Notes: a model not told the origin generated them from the letters alone. Positions 1 to 9,455 are shown, counted from the stretch's first letter. The stretch: 64,000 bases of DNA from Pseudomonadota bacterium (GCA_022566735.1 JADFIG010000002.1:1-64000), one strand, 5' to 3'. A program made the numbers and translations.

Positions 1-115
1 CGAAGGCCCGGCTGGCCTCCGAGATCGTGGTCTTGCCCTGGATGATGTCCAGGACCAGGGCGGTTTTACGCTTGGCTGTCCAGCGCTTGATGTCGTCTTC
101 CATCAGGGTGCTCAT
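1..115 (-). CDS. IS3-family transposase OrfA, N-terminal fragment (runs off the edge)
   Basis: The 38 visible residues begin MSTLMEDDIKRW and continue with AKRKTALVLDIIQGKTT and EASRAF. This resembles the helix-turn-helix N-terminus of IS3-family OrfA proteins common in Burkholderiales, which bind the element's ends and are normally completed by a frameshifted OrfB integrase. The start is supported by AAAGGA about 8 bases upstream. The fragment is cut by the window edge, so whether the element is intact cannot be judged. Confidence 0.7.
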   Translation of the reverse strand, partial: MSTLMEDDIKRWTAKRKTALVLDIIQGKTTISEASRAF

Positions 116-177
116 CGTCGTTTCCTTTAACGTTAACACCTGAGCAGGAATTCACTGGGTCAATACAAGCGTTGACA
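1..177 (-). mobile_element. IS3-family insertion sequence, left end only
   Basis: This is the terminal part of an insertion sequence that continues beyond the left edge. It contains the 5' part of an orfA-type transposase gene reading leftward and about 60 bases of non-coding end. I place the outer boundary near base 177 because the reverse strand there begins TGTCAACGC, a TG-type terminus as in IS3 elements. The other end and the target duplication are outside the window, so the boundary is an inference. Confidence 0.55.
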
Positions 178-185
178 ATGCCCCG

Positions 186-959
186 ATGAGCCACGACCCG
201 CCCCTGCGTTCATTGCTGGACCCGCGCCTGTGGCGCCACCCTGAGTGCCGTCAAGGCGTGCGCGACATGGCCCGCGTGGTGCCGGGCATGATGGCTTGGG
301 GGCTGGTGACGGGCGTGGCCATGACCACCTCGGGATTGCCCCTGGGGGTGGTGCTCTGCCTGAGCTTGCTGGTGTTCGCGGCGAGTGCACAGCTCTCTTC
401 GGTGCCCTTGTTGCTGGTGGGCGCACCCTTGTGGGTGGTCTGGATGACGGCCTTGTGCGTCAACCTGCGCTTTGTGATCTTCAGTGCGCAGCTGCGCCCG
501 CACATGATGACGCTGCCCTTGCGGTGGCGGTTGATGGCGGGCTACCTCAGCGCCGACGTCACGTACGTGCTCACCGTTCACCGCCATGGGCAGAGCGCTC
601 CAGCAAGCGCTGAGGCGCCCGCACCTCTGGCGTATTTCGTGGGCGCTGCGGCGGTCAACTGGGCGGGATGGAACGTGGCCTCGCTGGCGGGCATCCTGTT
701 TGCCTCGCAGGTGCCTGCCGCCTGGGGCCTCGCATTTGCGGGCACCTTGGCCCTGCTGGCATTGCTGGTGACCTTGCTGAAGGACCGCGTGAGCGTCAGT
801 TCAACGGCCTTGGCTGGCGTGGCGGCGGTGCTGTGCTTCAGCCTGCCTTTCCGCCTGCACATCGTGGTGGCGGTGATGGTGGCCGTCGCCGCAGGGCTGT
901 GGCTGGAGCGGATGGCCGCCCTGAAGACGCGCCCCGCCGCAGGGAAGGCGGGCGCATGA
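186..959 (+). CDS. azlC: AzlC-family branched-chain amino acid exporter, large subunit
   Basis: This 257-residue integral membrane protein has several hydrophobic segments and the family hallmarks FAASAQL near residue 65 and NLRFVIFSA near residue 93. AzlC proteins work with a small partner, AzlD, to export branched-chain amino acids or related compounds across the inner membrane. The downstream azlD overlaps it by four bases (ATGA), which implies translational coupling. The start lies only about 9 bases after the inferred end of the insertion sequence and has no visible Shine-Dalgarno sequence. The native promoter and possibly part of the 5' leader may therefore have been replaced. The length is normal for the family, so the coding region seems intact. 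Confidence 0.85.
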   Translation: MSHDPPLRSLLDPRLWRHPECRQGVRDMARVVPGMMAWGLVTGVAMTTSGLPLGVVLCLSLLVFAASAQLSSVPLLLVGAPLWVVWMTALCVNLRFVIFSAQLRPHMMTLPLRWRLMAGYLSADVTYVLTVHRHGQSAPASAEAPAPLAYFVGAAAVNWAGWNVASLAGILFASQVPAAWGLAFAGTLALLALLVTLLKDRVSVSSTALAGVAAVLCFSLPFRLHIVVAVMVAVAAGLWLERMAALKTRPAAGKAGA

Positions 960-1288
960 CGACGGACTTCACGATGTATGTGGCGGTGCTGGGCCTGGTG
1001 GTGCTGACCGCAGTGACCCGGGCCTTCTTTTTCCTGAGCGAGCGGCCCCTGGCCTTGCCGGAGCTGGTCACCAAAGGCTTGAAGTACGCGCCTCTGGCGG
1101 CCTTGGCGGCGATCATCGTGCCAGACCTCTGGTTCGTGCAAGGTCACGCGCCAGCCTCCTGGCAGGACGCACGTTGGGTGGCCGCGCCCGTGGCGGTGGC
1201 CTGGGCGTGGTGGCGCAAGGACATGCTCAGCACCATCCTGCTGGGGATGACCGTCTACCTGGCGCTCAAGCTGGGGGTGGGGTGGTGA
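956..1288 (+). CDS. azlD: AzlD-family amino acid exporter, small subunit
   Basis: This is a 110-residue protein with about four hydrophobic segments. It includes the typical AzlD stretch in which a TRAFFF motif near residue 20 precedes a basic loop and LKYAPLAALAA. It is the expected partner of the overlapping AzlC and probably forms a complex with it in the inner membrane. The start was chosen at the ATG inside the azlC stop overlap. The longer open frame upstream would read through azlC out of frame and is not credible. Confidence 0.82.
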   Translation: MTTDFTMYVAVLGLVVLTAVTRAFFFLSERPLALPELVTKGLKYAPLAALAAIIVPDLWFVQGHAPASWQDARWVAAPVAVAWAWWRKDMLSTILLGMTVYLALKLGVGW

Positions 1289-1311
1289 TGGGGGCTGGCT
1301 GAGCGGTTTCC

Positions 1312-1317
1312 TATAAT
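1312..1317 (+). promoter_or_regulatory. -10 element of the pgk promoter
   Basis: A perfect TATAAT lies between azlD and pgk and would give a leader of about 55 bases. No good -35 hexamer is visible at the usual spacing. The leader carries a 12-base palindrome, CGTCCGCGGACG, at 1356-1367 just before the start codon. Confidence 0.5.
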
Positions 1318-1378
1318 CGATGGGTTTTGTCCTGACATTTCCCCTCGATCAACACCGTCCGCGGACGCGGCTGTCACC

Positions 1379-2572
1379 ATGAACATCATCCGATTCGAAG
1401 ACCTCGTCGCCCAGGGCCAAGCCTCGGGCAAGCGCGTGTTCATCCGCGCCGACCTGAACGTGCCGCTGGACGATGCCGGCCACATCACCGAAGACACCCG
1501 CGTGCGCGCTTCGGTGCCGGCCATCGAGCTGGCCTTGAAGGCGGGCGCTGCCGTGATGGTGACCTCGCACCTGGGCCGTCCGACCGAGGGCGAGTTCAAG
1601 CCCGAAGACTCCCTGGCTCCCGTGGCCAAGCGCCTGGGCGAACTGCTGGGCCGCGACGTCAAGCTGGTGAGCCACTGGGTGGACGGCGTGGACGTGGCCC
1701 CGGGCCAGGTCGTGCTGCTGGAAAACTGCCGCCTCAACAAGGGCGAGAAGAAGAACAACGAAGAGCTGGCCAGGAAGCTGGCCGCATTGTGCGACATCTT
1801 CGTGCACGACGCGTTCGGCACGGCCCACCGCGCCGAGGCCACGACCTACGGCATCGCGCAGTTCGCCAAGGTGGCGTCGGCGGGCCCGCTGCTGGCCGCC
1901 GAGATCGACGCCATCAGCAAGGCCCTGGAAGCACCGAAGCGCCCGCTGATCGCGATCGTGGCGGGCTCGAAGGTGTCGACCAAGCTGACCATCCTGGAGT
2001 CCCTGTCCAAGAACGTGGACGGCCTGATCGTGGGCGGCGGCATCGCCAACACCTTCATGCTGGCTGCTGGTTTGAAGATCGGCAAATCGCTGGCGGAAGC
2101 CGACCTGGTGGGCGCGGCCAAGGCCGTGATCGAGGCCATGAAGGCGCGGGGTGCCGAGGTGCCCATCCCTGAAGACGTGGTCGTGGCCAAGACCTTCGCC
2201 GCCGATGCGCCGGCCACCATCAAGGCCGCCACCGACGTGGCCGACGACGACATGATCCTGGACATCGGCCCGAAGACCGCAGCCAAGCTGGCCGCCCAAC
2301 TCAAGGCCGCGGGCACCATCGTCTGGAACGGCCCGGTGGGCGTGTTCGAGTTCGAAGCCTTCGAGCAGGGCACCAAGGCCATCGCGCAGGCCATCGCCGA
2401 ATCGAGCGCGTTCAGCATCGCCGGTGGTGGCGACACGCTGGCGGCCATCGCCAAGTACGGCATCGAAGACAAGGTGGGCTACATCTCCACCGGCGGCGGC
2501 GCCTTCCTGGAAGTGCTGGAAGGCAAGACCCTGCCGGCGTTCGAGATCCTGAGCAAGCGCGCGGCGGGCTGA
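1379..2572 (+). CDS. pgk: Phosphoglycerate kinase
   Basis: This 397-residue cytosolic enzyme converts 1,3-bisphosphoglycerate and ADP to 3-phosphoglycerate and ATP in glycolysis and the reverse in gluconeogenesis. Visible signatures are [12 protein letters not shown] near the N-terminus (substrate-binding loop), SHLGRP near residue 63, the NGPVGVFE loop and the glycine-rich GGGDTLAAI nucleotide-binding motif near the C-terminus. The length is normal. It has its own -10 element and a strong terminator, so it is probably monocistronic. Pyruvate kinase and aldolase genes lie a few kilobases downstream on the same strand. Confidence 0.98.
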   Translation: MNIIRFEDLVAQGQASGKRVFIRADLNVPLDDAGHITEDTRVRASVPAIELALKAGAAVMVTSHLGRPTEGEFKPEDSLAPVAKRLGELLGRDVKLVSHWVDGVDVAPGQVVLLENCRLNKGEKKNNEELARKLAALCDIFVHDAFGTAHRAEATTYGIAQFAKVASAGPLLAAEIDAISKALEAPKRPLIAIVAGSKVSTKLTILESLSKNVDGLIVGGGIANTFMLAAGLKIGKSLAEADLVGAAKAVIEAMKARGAEVPIPEDVVVAKTFAADAPATIKAATDVADDDMILDIGPKTAAKLAAQLKAAGTIVWNGPVGVFEFEAFEQGTKAIAQAIAESSAFSIAGGGDTLAAIAKYGIEDKVGYISTGGGAFLEVLEGKTLPAFEILSKRAAG

Positions 2573-2612
2573 TCATTCCCGTCGCGACACGCGCGGCGAC
2601 TTCGCGCACAGC

Positions 2613-2642
2613 AAAAAAGCCTCTCCGCGGAGAGGCTTTTTT
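2613..2642. terminator. Bidirectional intrinsic terminator
   Basis: This is a perfect 30-base palindrome: six A, a GCCTCTCCG arm, its complement, and six T. It can end transcription of pgk from the left and of the convergent PF10118 gene from the right. Confidence 0.9.
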
Positions 2643-2708
2643 CATGGCCAGCGCGCCATGGCATTGTGCGCAGGCGGTGTGCTGCGAGGGGCGCGACAGT
2701 CCGGTGAT

Positions 2709-3578
2709 TCAGGCGCCGGCAGCGTGCAGCACTTCCCCGGCGGCGATCGGGTCACCCGTGCGGTTGAAGGTGTCCAGCCAGAGTTGGTAGCTGCGCATCT
2801 GGCCGCCTTGCCAGGGGTGGAAGCCGGGCTTGTAGTACTGGATGTAGTGCTTGAAGATGGGCAGGTACAGGCCGCCTGGGCCGAAGATCCAGGCCAGGCC
2901 CTTGGCGAACATCCGGGCGCGCTGCCAGCGCGAGAAGCCATCGACCTTGAGCATGTAGCGCGTGATGAGCAGGGCGTGGATGTTGAAGGCGATGGTGACC
3001 AGGGCCATGGCCAGGGTGCGGCGGAAGTAGCCGACCTTGGCGATGTTCTGCATCACGTCGAAGGCCACGGCCTTGTGCTCGATCTCTTCCATGGCGTGCC
3101 AGGCGTACATGGCGCGCATGCGCGGGTCGGCCTGGGCCAGCACCTCTTTGCGTTCGAAGAAGCCGTGGGCCATGATGGCCGTCATGTGCTCGGAGGCGGC
3201 GGTGTCGGCCAGCGTCACCTTGGCGGACAGGTGCTTGCGCAGGAAACCGAACAGGATCTTGCGCATGGTGGCTTCGAGCATGTCCACGTCGATGCCCTGG
3301 GCCTTGAGGCGGTCGTTGTACTGCGTGTGGACGATGCCGTGCTGGCCTTCCTGGCGGATGAAGTCCTTGATGTCCTGCAGCAGCTTCGGGTCGGTGACCT
3401 GGTCGCGGTAGTCGCGCACGCAGGAGATGAAGTAGCGCTCACCCTCCGGGAAGATGGTGGACATGGCGTCAAAGAAGCGCGACTTGAAGGCGTCACCGCC
3501 AAACCAGTACTTCGGGATGTCGCCATCGAGGTCGAAGTCGAGCTTTTCGCGGGGAACGATCTGGTGGGGGTGGCTCAT
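2709..3578 (-). CDS. PF10118 'metal-dependent hydrolase' family protein, copy 1
   Basis: This 289-residue soluble protein belongs to a family usually labelled predicted metal-dependent hydrolase. The sequence shows E47, E77-G-Q-H80, E130 and E165-I-E-H168. That is the E, ExxH, E, ExxH order of ferritin-like di-iron carboxylate proteins, so an oxidase or desaturase-type role is at least as plausible as hydrolysis. A hydrophobic stretch (about residues 187-207) suggests membrane contact. The start follows an excellent AAGGAGG. The upstream gene is a close paralogue and shares every one of these residues. A regulator and an alpha/beta hydrolase lie further upstream on the same strand. The substrate is unknown. 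Confidence 0.8.
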   Translation of the reverse strand: MSHPHQIVPREKLDFDLDGDIPKYWFGGDAFKSRFFDAMSTIFPEGERYFISCVRDYRDQVTDPKLLQDIKDFIRQEGQHGIVHTQYNDRLKAQGIDVDMLEATMRKILFGFLRKHLSAKVTLADTAASEHMTAIMAHGFFERKEVLAQADPRMRAMYAWHAMEEIEHKAVAFDVMQNIAKVGYFRRTLAMALVTIAFNIHALLITRYMLKVDGFSRWQRARMFAKGLAWIFGPGGLYLPIFKHYIQYYKPGFHPWQGGQMRSYQLWLDTFNRTGDPIAAGEVLHAAGA

Positions 3579-3624
3579 GTCGTGCCTCCTTGACAGCGGA
3601 TGTGTGCGTCCGTCCTGGCTGGCC

Positions 3625-4518
3625 TCAGTGGGCGCGGGCCAAGGACTGCGCGGTGAGCAGGTTGCCGGCTTCGATGGGGTTGCCGGTGTCCTGCAGCAGC
3701 TTGAGCCAGGGTTCGTAGCTGGGCACCACCGGCTCCTGCCAGGGGTGGAAGCCGGGCTTGAGGTAACTGAAGTACTTGCCCATCATGGGCAGGTAGATGC
3801 CGCCGGGCTTGTAGAGCCACCACAGGCCCTTGGCCCAGATCTGTGTGCGCTCCCAGCGGCTGAAACCATCGACTTGCAGCATGTGCGACATGATGCGGAA
3901 GACGTGGAAGGGGAACAGGATGGTGACCAGCAGCATCGAGGCGATGCGGGTGCGGTAGCCGGCCCGGGCCACGTCGGTGAGGACGTCGTAGGCCACGCCC
4001 TTGTGCTCCATCTCTTCCATGGCGTGCCAGACGTAGAGGGCACGGATGCGCTCGTCGGCATGGGCGAAGATCTCGGGGCGCTCGACGAAGCAGTCGGCCA
4101 TGATGGCGGTGATGTGCTCGGAGGCGGCGGTGATGCCGAGCGTGAACTCGCGCGAGAAGTGCTTGCGGATGATGCCGAACAGGCGCTTGTCCTGGCCTTC
4201 GAGGATGGCGTCCACGTTGACGCCCTGGGTCTTCAGCCGGTTGTTGTACTGCGTGTGCAGGATGCCGTGCTGGCCTTCCTGGCGGGTGAAGTCCTTGATG
4301 TCCTGCAGCATCTTGGGGTCGGTGATGCGGTCCTTGAAGTCGCGCACGCAGGTGATGAAGAACTTTTCGCCGACCGGGAACAGCGTGGAAAGCGCGTCAA
4401 AGAAGCGCGTCTTGAAGGCGTCGTTGTCCAGCCAGTACTTGGGGATGTCGCCGTCGAGGCCGAAGTCCAGCTTTTCGCGGGGGACGATCGGCGGCGGGGT
4501 GAGTTTGTCGTGGCTCAT
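3625..4518 (-). CDS. PF10118 'metal-dependent hydrolase' family protein, copy 2
   Basis: This 297-residue paralogue of the gene 46 bases downstream starts with a shared VPREKLDF and GDIPKYW region and keeps the probable metal ligands E51, E81-G-Q-H84, E134 and E169-M-E-H172. The open frame extends 43 codons further upstream. I chose the internal ATG because GAGGAG precedes it at good spacing and because it aligns with the start of copy 1. The two copies look like a tandem duplication and are probably co-transcribed. Conservation of all putative ligands argues that both are functional. The reaction is not known. Confidence 0.8.
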   Translation of the reverse strand: MSHDKLTPPPIVPREKLDFGLDGDIPKYWLDNDAFKTRFFDALSTLFPVGEKFFITCVRDFKDRITDPKMLQDIKDFTRQEGQHGILHTQYNNRLKTQGVNVDAILEGQDKRLFGIIRKHFSREFTLGITAASEHITAIMADCFVERPEIFAHADERIRALYVWHAMEEMEHKGVAYDVLTDVARAGYRTRIASMLLVTILFPFHVFRIMSHMLQVDGFSRWERTQIWAKGLWWLYKPGGIYLPMMGKYFSYLKPGFHPWQEPVVPSYEPWLKLLQDTGNPIEAGNLLTAQSLARAH

Positions 4519-4700
4519 GGGGTTGTCTCCTCGGACGCGTTGCAACCTTCGATGGGTTTGCTGTGGCAGTGGCTCAGGCAATCGGTCTGATGAGTTCGAA
4601 CTGTAGGCAGGACCACCGGGAAACACCATGCAAGCCAGCGACAGCAAGGTAAATCTGGCGACAGCGCGGACCTAGGGGAAACGCGCGAAATGGAGCGCGT

Positions 4701-5783
4701 TCAGGTGCGGCGGCGGAAGCGGCTGGGCGTCTGGCCTGACCAGCGCGTGAAGGCCAGGGTGAAGCTGCGCCGGTCGGTGAAGCCCAGGCGCTCGCTGATG
4801 TCCTCGATGGCCTGCGTGGGGTCTTGCAGCCACTGCCGGGCCAGACGGAAGCGCACCCGGGCCTGGATGGCCGAGTGGCTGTCGCCAGCGTCCTTGAGCC
4901 GCCGCTGAAGCGTCCGGGGGTGCAGGCCCAGTTCCTCGGCCAGGGCCTCGATGCCCAGGCCCAGCAGGCGGGGCTTGTCGAGGAAAGCCTGCTCGATCTG
5001 CTGGGCCAGCGGGTGGCTGCTGGCCGAATCGGCGGGGAGGGGCTGGTGGCGCTCGGCGACCTTCTGCACCACGCGCTGGGCGGCCTGCTCGTGCAGCACC
5101 GGGAAGGCGCCGCCCAGGGGCTGGTCGAGCAGCGCGCGGTCGAACCACAGGGCATCGACCTCGGCGCCCCAGGCGATGGGCGCCTGGAAATGCTCGGTCA
5201 CCTTGCCGGCATCGGCGTGGGCGGGGTGGCGCATGGTGACCCGACCGATGAGCGGGCGTCCGCCCAGCAGCATGCGGCTGAACTTGATGACCGTGGTGAA
5301 CACGCCTTCGGTGAAGGCCCAGCCGGCTTCGGGGCGGTTGTCGGGCACCTCGAAGCGCAGCGCGATGCGCGCCTCGTGGCCATGTTCGGCCAGCGAGAAG
5401 CGCATGAAGGGGTTGATCAGGGGCGGGATCCATTCCAGCGCGCGCGTGGCATCGCGCAGGGTGGCGCTGGTGGTGATGAAGGTTTCGACGTCGGAGAGGT
5501 ACTCGAAGGCGAAGGTCTCGCCCAGCACCAGCGGGAAGTGGTGTGCTGTGCCGCTGCGGCGGGTGGCCTCGATGCAGTGCTGCATGATGCGCTGCATGGC
5601 GTCGCGGGCGATGGTCGAGGTCTCGGGGTGGAGGTCGCGGGTGTCGATGCCCTCCTGGCGGAAGATGGCTTCGATGTCGATGCCGCACAGGCGGGCCGCG
5701 CGCACCCAGTTCGTCACGGTGACGAAGGGGATGCGGCTGGGCGCGTCGTCGGGCGATGCGGGCATCAGGCCGGGGGCGTTCAT
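4701..5783 (-). CDS. AraC-family transcriptional regulator
   Basis: This 360-residue regulator has a long N-terminal half typical of the arabinose-binding-like (PF12625) domain, with HHFPLVLGETF near residue 90, and a C-terminal AraC double helix-turn-helix containing LGLHPRTLQRRL and a SERLGFTDRRSFTLAFTRWSG region. Its start overlaps the stop of the upstream alpha/beta hydrolase by four bases, so the two are translated together. The paired PF10118 genes follow downstream on the same strand and are plausible targets, but that is inference. Regulators of this architecture often control fatty-acid or hydrocarbon metabolism. Confidence 0.88.
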   Translation of the reverse strand: MNAPGLMPASPDDAPSRIPFVTVTNWVRAARLCGIDIEAIFRQEGIDTRDLHPETSTIARDAMQRIMQHCIEATRRSGTAHHFPLVLGETFAFEYLSDVETFITTSATLRDATRALEWIPPLINPFMRFSLAEHGHEARIALRFEVPDNRPEAGWAFTEGVFTTVIKFSRMLLGGRPLIGRVTMRHPAHADAGKVTEHFQAPIAWGAEVDALWFDRALLDQPLGGAFPVLHEQAAQRVVQKVAERHQPLPADSASSHPLAQQIEQAFLDKPRLLGLGIEALAEELGLHPRTLQRRLKDAGDSHSAIQARVRFRLARQWLQDPTQAIEDISERLGFTDRRSFTLAFTRWSGQTPSRFRRRT

Positions 5784-6646
5784 GGCGCGGCTTCGAAATC
5801 CCGCAGCCAGCGCAGCACCTCGGCCACGGTCTCGGCCGGGCGCTCGAAGGGGTAGAGGTGCGAGCCCTCGATCCAGGACAGCCGCGAGCCGACCACCTGG
5901 CGCGTGCCAGAGAGCCCGACGGTGCGGGTCTCGCGCGAACGGGTGCCGCCGATGAAGGCCACCGGGCACTGGAAGGGGTGGCGGCGGAACTCCTGCAGCA
6001 GGGTGTGCGGCATGGTGTTGTAGATGGCCGTTTCGACCTCGCGGCGGAAGCTCAGGCGGCGGGCGTGGCCGTCGGCATGGGTTTCTGTGCCGCTGGCCAG
6101 GTAGTCGGCCAGCACGGCGGGGGCGAAGGCGGCGAACTTGCCCTTGGCCTGGAAGTGGTCGTGCACGGCGTGCAGGCTGGGCCACTCGTGGGTGCGCTGG
6201 GCAGAGATCCGTGAGGGCATGACCTTGCCCATGACCCGCGCGCGCTTGGCCAGGCCGATGCCAGCGCTTTTCCAGCCGTGCAGCAGCGGGGAGTCCAGCA
6301 CCACCACCCCGCGCGCCAGGTGGGGCTGTCGGTTGGCGACCATCATGCTGAGGTAGCCGCCCAGCGAGTGCCCCACCAGCCAGGCGGGCTGGGCCACCTC
6401 TTCCTCGATGAAGGTGGCCAGTTGAGCAACGAGGTGCGGCCAGTCGGTGCTGACGGGGTGGCGCGGGTCGTGTCCGAGCTTGTCGATGGCGCGGACCTCG
6501 TAGCCTGCCGCGCGCCAGCCGTCGAAGAGGGTGCGGTAGGTGCTGGCCGGGAAGCTGTTGGCGTGCGAGAAGACGATGGTGCGTGGTTTCGACGGCATGC
6601 CGGTGTCGGGCTGGGATGGCGCCATGGGCAAGGGGCGATGGCGCAA
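5780..6646 (-). CDS. Alpha/beta hydrolase
   Basis: This 288-residue protein has the alpha/beta-hydrolase nucleophile elbow GHSLGG near residue 92 and an early oxyanion-type segment FSHANSFP near residue 26. A likely catalytic acid and a late histidine (EGSHLYPFERP, near residue 260) follow. It probably hydrolyses an ester or thioester. It is translationally coupled to the AraC regulator (TGA/ATG overlap). The start is uncertain: ATG codons at residues 8 and 17 are alternatives and none has a clear ribosome-binding site. The substrate cannot be read from the sequence. Confidence 0.8.
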   Translation of the reverse strand: MRHRPLPMAPSQPDTGMPSKPRTIVFSHANSFPASTYRTLFDGWRAAGYEVRAIDKLGHDPRHPVSTDWPHLVAQLATFIEEEVAQPAWLVGHSLGGYLSMMVANRQPHLARGVVVLDSPLLHGWKSAGIGLAKRARVMGKVMPSRISAQRTHEWPSLHAVHDHFQAKGKFAAFAPAVLADYLASGTETHADGHARRLSFRREVETAIYNTMPHTLLQEFRRHPFQCPVAFIGGTRSRETRTVGLSGTRQVVGSRLSWIEGSHLYPFERPAETVAEVLRWLRDFEAAP

Positions 6647-6763
6647 GCAGTGTAAAGGCCGTGATGCCTGCCCACAACCCGGGGCGCTGACGCAATTCCG
6701 TCACTCAGCCGGGCGGGTTTGGTGTGACACTCGCATCACCCTCACCACCCCTTTGCATCGACC

Positions 6764-8194
6764 ATGCCCCGTGCCACCAAGATCGTCGCCACCCTCGGTC
6801 CCGCGTCGTCCACCCCCGAGGTGCTCGATGCCATGTTGGCGGCCGGGGTCGACGTGGTGCGATTGAATTTCTCGCACGGCAAGGCGCAGGACCACATCGA
6901 CCGCGCCCAGCTGGTGCGCGAGTCGGCGGCCCGCATCGGCAAGGTCGTGGCCATCATGGCCGACCTGCAGGGCCCCAAGATCCGCGTGGGCAAGTTCGCC
7001 GAGGGCAAGGTCATGCTGGAGCCCGGCCAGCCCTTCGTGCTGGACGCCAGCCGCGCCGAGCCGGGCGATGTGCGTGGCGTGGGCCTGGACTACAAGGAGC
7101 TGCCGCGCGACGTCAAGCAAGGCGACATCCTCCTGCTCAACGACGGCCTGATCGTGCTGACCGTGGACGCCGTCAAGGGCGAGGCCGTGCACACCACGGT
7201 CAAGCTGGGCGGGGAGCTGTCCAACAACAAGGGCATCAACAAGCAGGGCGGCGGCCTGACCGCCCCGGCACTGACGGCCAAGGACATGGAGGACATCAAG
7301 ACGGCGGCGAGCTTCCAGTGCGACTTCATCGCCGTGTCCTTCCCCAAGAGCGCCACCGACATGGAGATGGCGCGCCAGCTGGCCAACGTGGCCGGCGAGC
7401 CCTGGAAGCACCGCCCGGCGCTGATCGCCAAGATCGAGCGCACCGAGGCCATCCCCAACCTGGAGAGCATCCTCAAGGCCTCCGACGGCATCATGGTGGC
7501 GCGCGGCGACCTGGCCGTCGAGGTGGGCAACGCCGCCGTGCCGGCGCTGCAAAAGCGCATGATCAAGCTGGCGCGCGAGCACGACAAGGTCGTCATCACC
7601 GCCACGCAGATGATGGAGTCCATGATCGTCAACCCGGTGCCCACCCGCGCCGAGGTGTCCGATGTGGCCAACGCGGTGCTGGACGGCACGGACGCCGTGA
7701 TGCTGAGCGCCGAGACGGCCGCCGGCAAGTACCCCATCGAGACCGTCGAGCAGATGGCCAACATCGCCTCCGAGGCCGAGCGCGCCGAGGAACTCTCGCT
7801 GGACGCCGATTTCACCAACAAGACCTTCGGGCGCATCGACCAGTCCATCGCCATGGGGGCGCTGTTCACGGCCTACCACCTGGGCTGCAAGGCCATCATC
7901 GCGCTGACCGAATCGGGCTCGACCGCGCTGTGGATGAGTCGGCACAAGATCCACGTGCCCATCTTCGGGCTGACCGCGCAGCCGATCTCGCAGCGCAAGA
8001 TGGCGCTCTACCGCAACGTCTGTCCGCTGCTCATCCCCAGCTACTCCGACCGCGACGAGGCCCTGCACAGGGCCGAGGCCCTGCTGGTCGAGCGCGGCGT
8101 GCTGCGCCCGGGCGACACCTACGCCATCACCTGCGGCGAGCCCATGGGCCACCCGGGCGGCACCAACATGCTCAAGGTCTGCGAGGTGCGCTGA
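6764..8194 (+). CDS. pyk: Pyruvate kinase
   Basis: This 476-residue enzyme makes pyruvate and ATP from phosphoenolpyruvate and ADP, the last step of glycolysis. Visible motifs are [11 protein letters not shown] at the N-terminus, [18 protein letters not shown], the catalytic lysine region [12 protein letters not shown] and [11 protein letters not shown]-terminal allosteric domain contains ALTESGSTA. The length fits the family. Bases 6723-6740 upstream resemble a degenerate form of the TGTGAC dyad described elsewhere in this window. The aldolase gene follows on the same strand after a 130-base gap. Confidence 0.97.
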   Translation: MPRATKIVATLGPASSTPEVLDAMLAAGVDVVRLNFSHGKAQDHIDRAQLVRESAARIGKVVAIMADLQGPKIRVGKFAEGKVMLEPGQPFVLDASRAEPGDVRGVGLDYKELPRDVKQGDILLLNDGLIVLTVDAVKGEAVHTTVKLGGELSNNKGINKQGGGLTAPALTAKDMEDIKTAASFQCDFIAVSFPKSATDMEMARQLANVAGEPWKHRPALIAKIERTEAIPNLESILKASDGIMVARGDLAVEVGNAAVPALQKRMIKLAREHDKVVITATQMMESMIVNPVPTRAEVSDVANAVLDGTDAVMLSAETAAGKYPIETVEQMANIASEAERAEELSLDADFTNKTFGRIDQSIAMGALFTAYHLGCKAIIALTESGSTALWMSRHKIHVPIFGLTAQPISQRKMALYRNVCPLLIPSYSDRDEALHRAEALLVERGVLRPGDTYAITCGEPMGHPGGTNMLKVCEVR

Positions 8195-8236
8195 GCGGCG
8201 CCTGAGCGCGGGATGGGCTTGTCACGCGGGCCTCGG

Positions 8237-8242
8237 TAGAAT
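8237..8242 (+). promoter_or_regulatory. Possible -10 element for fba
   Basis: TAGAAT lies 82 bases upstream of the aldolase start. A TTGTCA at 8219-8224 is too close (12-base spacer) to be its -35 element, so support is limited to the -10 match. Confidence 0.3.
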
Positions 8243-8324
8243 CTCGCGCAGTTTGCGGCCGGCCCACCCCAAAAGGGTCCGTCGGCCAGATTTTTCGTCA
8301 TCACCGCCTTTTCTGGGGAATTCC

Positions 8325-9389
8325 ATGCCACTCGTTTCCATGCGCCAGCTGCTGGACCACGCCGCCGAGAACAACTACGGCATCCCGGCGTTCAACGTCA
8401 ACAACCTGGAGCAGGTCCAGGCCGTGATGGCTGCCGCCGACGAAGTGGGCGCCCCGGTCATCCTGCAGGCCTCGGCCGGCGCCCGCAAGTACGCTGGCGA
8501 GTCCTTCATCAAGCACCTGATCCAGGCCGCTGTCGAAGCCTATCCCCACATCCCCCTGGTCATGCACCAGGACCACGGCACGTCTCCGAAGGTCTGCGCC
8601 GGCGCCATCGACCTGGGCTTCGGCTCGGTGATGATGGACGGCTCGCTGATGGAAGACGGCAAGACCCCCGCGTCCTTCGACTACAACGTCGACGTGACCC
8701 GCAAGGTCGTCGAGATGGCCCACAAGGTCGGCGTGACCGTGGAAGGCGAGCTGGGCTGCCTGGGCAACCTGGAAACCGGCGAAGCCGGCGAGGAAGACGG
8801 CATCGGCGCCGAGGGCAAGCTGGACCACAGCCAAATGCTGACCGACCCCGAGGAAGCCGCCACCTTCGTGAAGGCCACCCAGCTGGACGCCCTGGCGATC
8901 GCCATCGGCACCAGCCACGGCGCCTACAAGTTCTCGCGCAAGCCCACGGGCGACATCCTGGCCATCAGCCGCGTCAAGGAAATCCACCAGCGCATCCCCA
9001 ACACCCACCTGGTGATGCACGGCTCCTCGTCGGTGCCCGCTGACCTGCTGGCCATCATCAACCAGTTCGGCGGCAAGATGAAGGAAACCTACGGCGTGCC
9101 CGTCGAGGAAATCCAGGAAGCCATCAAGCACGGCGTGCGCAAGATCAACATCGACACCGACATCCGCCTGGCCATGACCGGCGCGGTGCGCAAGTTCCAG
9201 GCCGAGAACCCGGACAAGTTCGACATGCGCGAGTGGATGAAGCCCGCCCGCGAAGCCGCCAAGGCCATCTGCAAGCAGCGCTACCTGGAGTTCGGTTGCG
9301 AAGGCCAGGCTGGCAAGATCAAGGCCATCTCGCTCAACGAGATCGCCGCGCTCTACGCCGCAGGCAAGCTGGCCCAGGTCGTGGCCTGA
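8325..9389 (+). CDS. fba: Class II fructose-bisphosphate aldolase
   Basis: This 354-residue zinc-dependent aldolase interconverts fructose 1,6-bisphosphate and the two triose phosphates. The zinc-ligand motif HQDHGTS, the EGELGCLGN segment, GTSHGAYKF and HGSSSVP are all present. The long acidic loop with [10 protein letters not shown] is typical of the CbbA-like subgroup. The start at [14 protein letters not shown] matches the family N-terminus. The 24 extra upstream codons look non-coding. A terminator follows, so the gene probably ends the transcript. Confidence 0.97.
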   Translation: MPLVSMRQLLDHAAENNYGIPAFNVNNLEQVQAVMAAADEVGAPVILQASAGARKYAGESFIKHLIQAAVEAYPHIPLVMHQDHGTSPKVCAGAIDLGFGSVMMDGSLMEDGKTPASFDYNVDVTRKVVEMAHKVGVTVEGELGCLGNLETGEAGEEDGIGAEGKLDHSQMLTDPEEAATFVKATQLDALAIAIGTSHGAYKFSRKPTGDILAISRVKEIHQRIPNTHLVMHGSSSVPADLLAIINQFGGKMKETYGVPVEEIQEAIKHGVRKINIDTDIRLAMTGAVRKFQAENPDKFDMREWMKPAREAAKAICKQRYLEFGCEGQAGKIKAISLNEIAALYAAGKLAQVVA

Positions 9390-9455
9390 GCGTCCCGCAC
9401 GCATCGCACCTGGGACCGCACCCACGCCGCCGAGGCGTGAGGTGAGCGCCCACAC

